From Achromobacter sp. RTa (GTDB lineage: Bacteria; Pseudomonadota; Gammaproteobacteria; Burkholderiales; Burkholderiaceae_B), in NCBI RefSeq assembly GCF_000757485.1, contig NZ_JPYO01000042.1:1032707-1096706 (forward strand): 64,000 nucleotides of DNA, given 5' to 3'. Position 1 is the first letter of the stretch. Each line of letters begins with the position of its first letter. Below, piece by piece: positions 63,031 to 64,000 of the stretch. The translations under genes were made by a program, and so were the position numbers. Under the pieces are notes generated by a model. It was given only the letters and a program-made list of their open reading frames with translations, was not told the origin of the DNA and did no database searches.

Positions 63031-64000
63031 TCACTTCCGCCAGAAAATCGGCGTGAACAGCACCAGCACGGTCAGCAATTCCAGGCGGCCGATCAGCATC
63101 GCGAAGGTACAGACCCAGATCTGGAAATCGGACAGCACCGCGAAATTGCCCATGGGGCCGACCGGCCCCAGGCCCGGGCCGGTGTTGTTCACGCTGGCGA
63201 ACACGGCCGAGAACGCCGTGATCGGATCCAGGCCGGATAGCAGCAGCAGGCTGGTGAACACCGCGATGGACAGGCCGTAGAACAGCATGAAGGCCAGCAC
63301 GGACGACATGGTCCGGCCCTCGACCGCCCTGCCGTTGATCCGCACCGGGCTGACCGCGTGCGGGTGCAGCATGGTCACCAGCTCGTTGCGGGCCTGCTTG
63401 ACCAGCAGGATCGCCCGGATCATCTTGATGCCGCCGCCCGTCGACCCCGCCGACGTGGCGAACCCCGAGAGCAACAGCATCGTCAGCGGCGCAAACAGCG
63501 GCCACTGGGCGAAATCGGTGTTGGCGTAGCCGGTGGTGGTCGCCATCGAGATCGTGTTGAACATCCCGTACCTCAGGGCCTCCAGCGGTTCGGCATAGAC
63601 CCCTTTCAGGTAGAGGAACACGGAAATGACCAGTCCCACCCCCAGGACGACGACCAGGTACGGGATGGCTTCGGGGCAGCGCGCATAGGCCCGCGGGCTG
63701 CGCTGGCGGAAGGCGTTGAAATGCGTGGCGAAGTTAATGCCGGCAATCAGCATGAACACCATCGCCACCATTTCCACGGCCACCGAGTCGAAATGGGCGA
63801 AGCCGTCGTCCCAGGTGGAGAAACCGCCCAGCCCCATCGTCGTGGCCATGTGGCACCAGGCCTCGAACCACGACAGGCCGACCGCGCGGTACGCCAGGAA
63901 GCACAGGATGGAAAACACGAAATACACCGCATACAGCGCCTTGGCGGTGCTGGCGATCCGGGGGGTCAGGCGCTCATCCTTCATCGGCCCGGGCGTTTCC
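63031..64000 (-). CDS. trkH: Trk potassium uptake protein TrkH (partial, 5' end outside window)
   Basis: The frame is open to the window edge, giving at least 323 residues of the C-terminal part of TrkH, the potassium-conducting subunit of the Trk system. Selectivity-filter loops are GLGGFSTWDDG, TTTGYANTDF, SAGSTGGGIKM and VNNTGPGLG. An internal Met at 63984 is not the start: the residues before it (TPGPMKDE) continue the conserved sequence and a full TrkH is about 480 residues. The trkA gene would be expected nearby, outside the window. Confidence 0.93.
   Translation of the reverse strand, partial: ETPGPMKDERLTPRIASTAKALYAVYFVFSILCFLAYRAVGLSWFEAWCHMATTMGLGGFSTWDDGFAHFDSVAVEMVAMVFMLIAGINFATHFNAFRQRSPRAYARCPEAIPYLVVVLGVGLVISVFLYLKGVYAEPLEALRYGMFNTISMATTTGYANTDFAQWPLFAPLTMLLLSGFATSAGSTGGGIKMIRAILLVKQARNELVTMLHPHAVSPVRINGRAVEGRTMSSVLAFMLFYGLSIAVFTSLLLLSGLDPITAFSAVFASVNNTGPGLGPVGPMGNFAVLSDFQIWVCTFAMLIGRLELLTVLVLFTPIFWRK

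Overview
The window is a GC-rich betaproteobacterial chromosome segment, most likely from the Alcaligenaceae (Bordetella/Achromobacter group). The reasons are the conserved block ispB / rplU-rpmA-obgE-proB, the order secB-gpsA next to grxC and gpmA, two Bug-type (tripartite tricarboxylate family) periplasmic receptors without their membrane partners, and four FCD-domain GntR regulators each sitting beside a small catabolic operon. I cannot name the species. All calls come from reading the sequence and from family knowledge; no database search was run.

Layout. 1-457: non-coding, with GTGTCNGACAC palindromes. 458-3954: DUF2817 hydrolase-like gene and MHS-type transporter, divergent from a LysR regulator. 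4077-10869: a complete C4 acid-sugar (D-erythronate/L-threonate) operon, otnC-transporter-otnI-denD-ltnD-otnK, facing a GntR gene. 11028-13852: a compact operon of HAD phosphatase, UbiA prenyltransferase, a 57-codon reading frame and a polytopic membrane protein, possibly making a polyprenyl-linked sugar. 14046-26108: a catabolic island with a CMD-family protein and a dehydrogenase divergent from a branched-chain-type ABC transporter, GntR, alpha/beta hydrolase and metallo-beta-lactamase-fold hydrolase, then (opposite strand) a dihydropyrimidinase-like amidohydrolase, an isochorismatase-like amidase and a CobW GTPase. 26139-33364: an AcnA-type aconitase divergent from GntR, an isocitrate-lyase/PEP-mutase family enzyme, two short-chain dehydrogenases and a Bug receptor. 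33407-33824: decayed TonB receptor. 33850-37440: two small exported proteins and a NarL-type two-component system. 37654-46518: housekeeping: tRNA-Pro(CGG), ispB, rplU, rpmA, obgE, proB, two regulators, a SecD-head lipoprotein and riboswitch-controlled thiC. 46717-64000: FAD-linked oxidase with GntR, diguanylate cyclase, moeB, ctpA, envC, gpmA, rhodanese, grxC, secB, gpsA, a Bug receptor, trmL, comF, bioC, a YbdK-type ligase and a truncated trkH.

How it works together. Most accessory modules have the same design: an uptake system, two to six soluble enzymes and a GntR or LysR gene, with recognisable palindromes in the shared promoter. Operators could be proposed for the ABC-transporter island (ATTGTCTGACAAT), the aconitase island (AGTGTCAACACT family), the acid-sugar operon (ATGATGAC inverted repeat) and the FAD-oxidase operon (TCAG-N5-CTGA). 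Two of these GntR genes appear to be transcribed almost leaderless.

Non-coding structure is also notable. Two large nested inverted repeats with GTAGGATGGGT ends lie 12 kb apart between convergent genes, and each supplies the stop codon of its minus-strand neighbour. A 15-unit heptamer array and GTGTCAGACACC palindromes fill the gap upstream of trkH. A TPP riboswitch precedes thiC with a hairpin that would hide its ribosome binding site.
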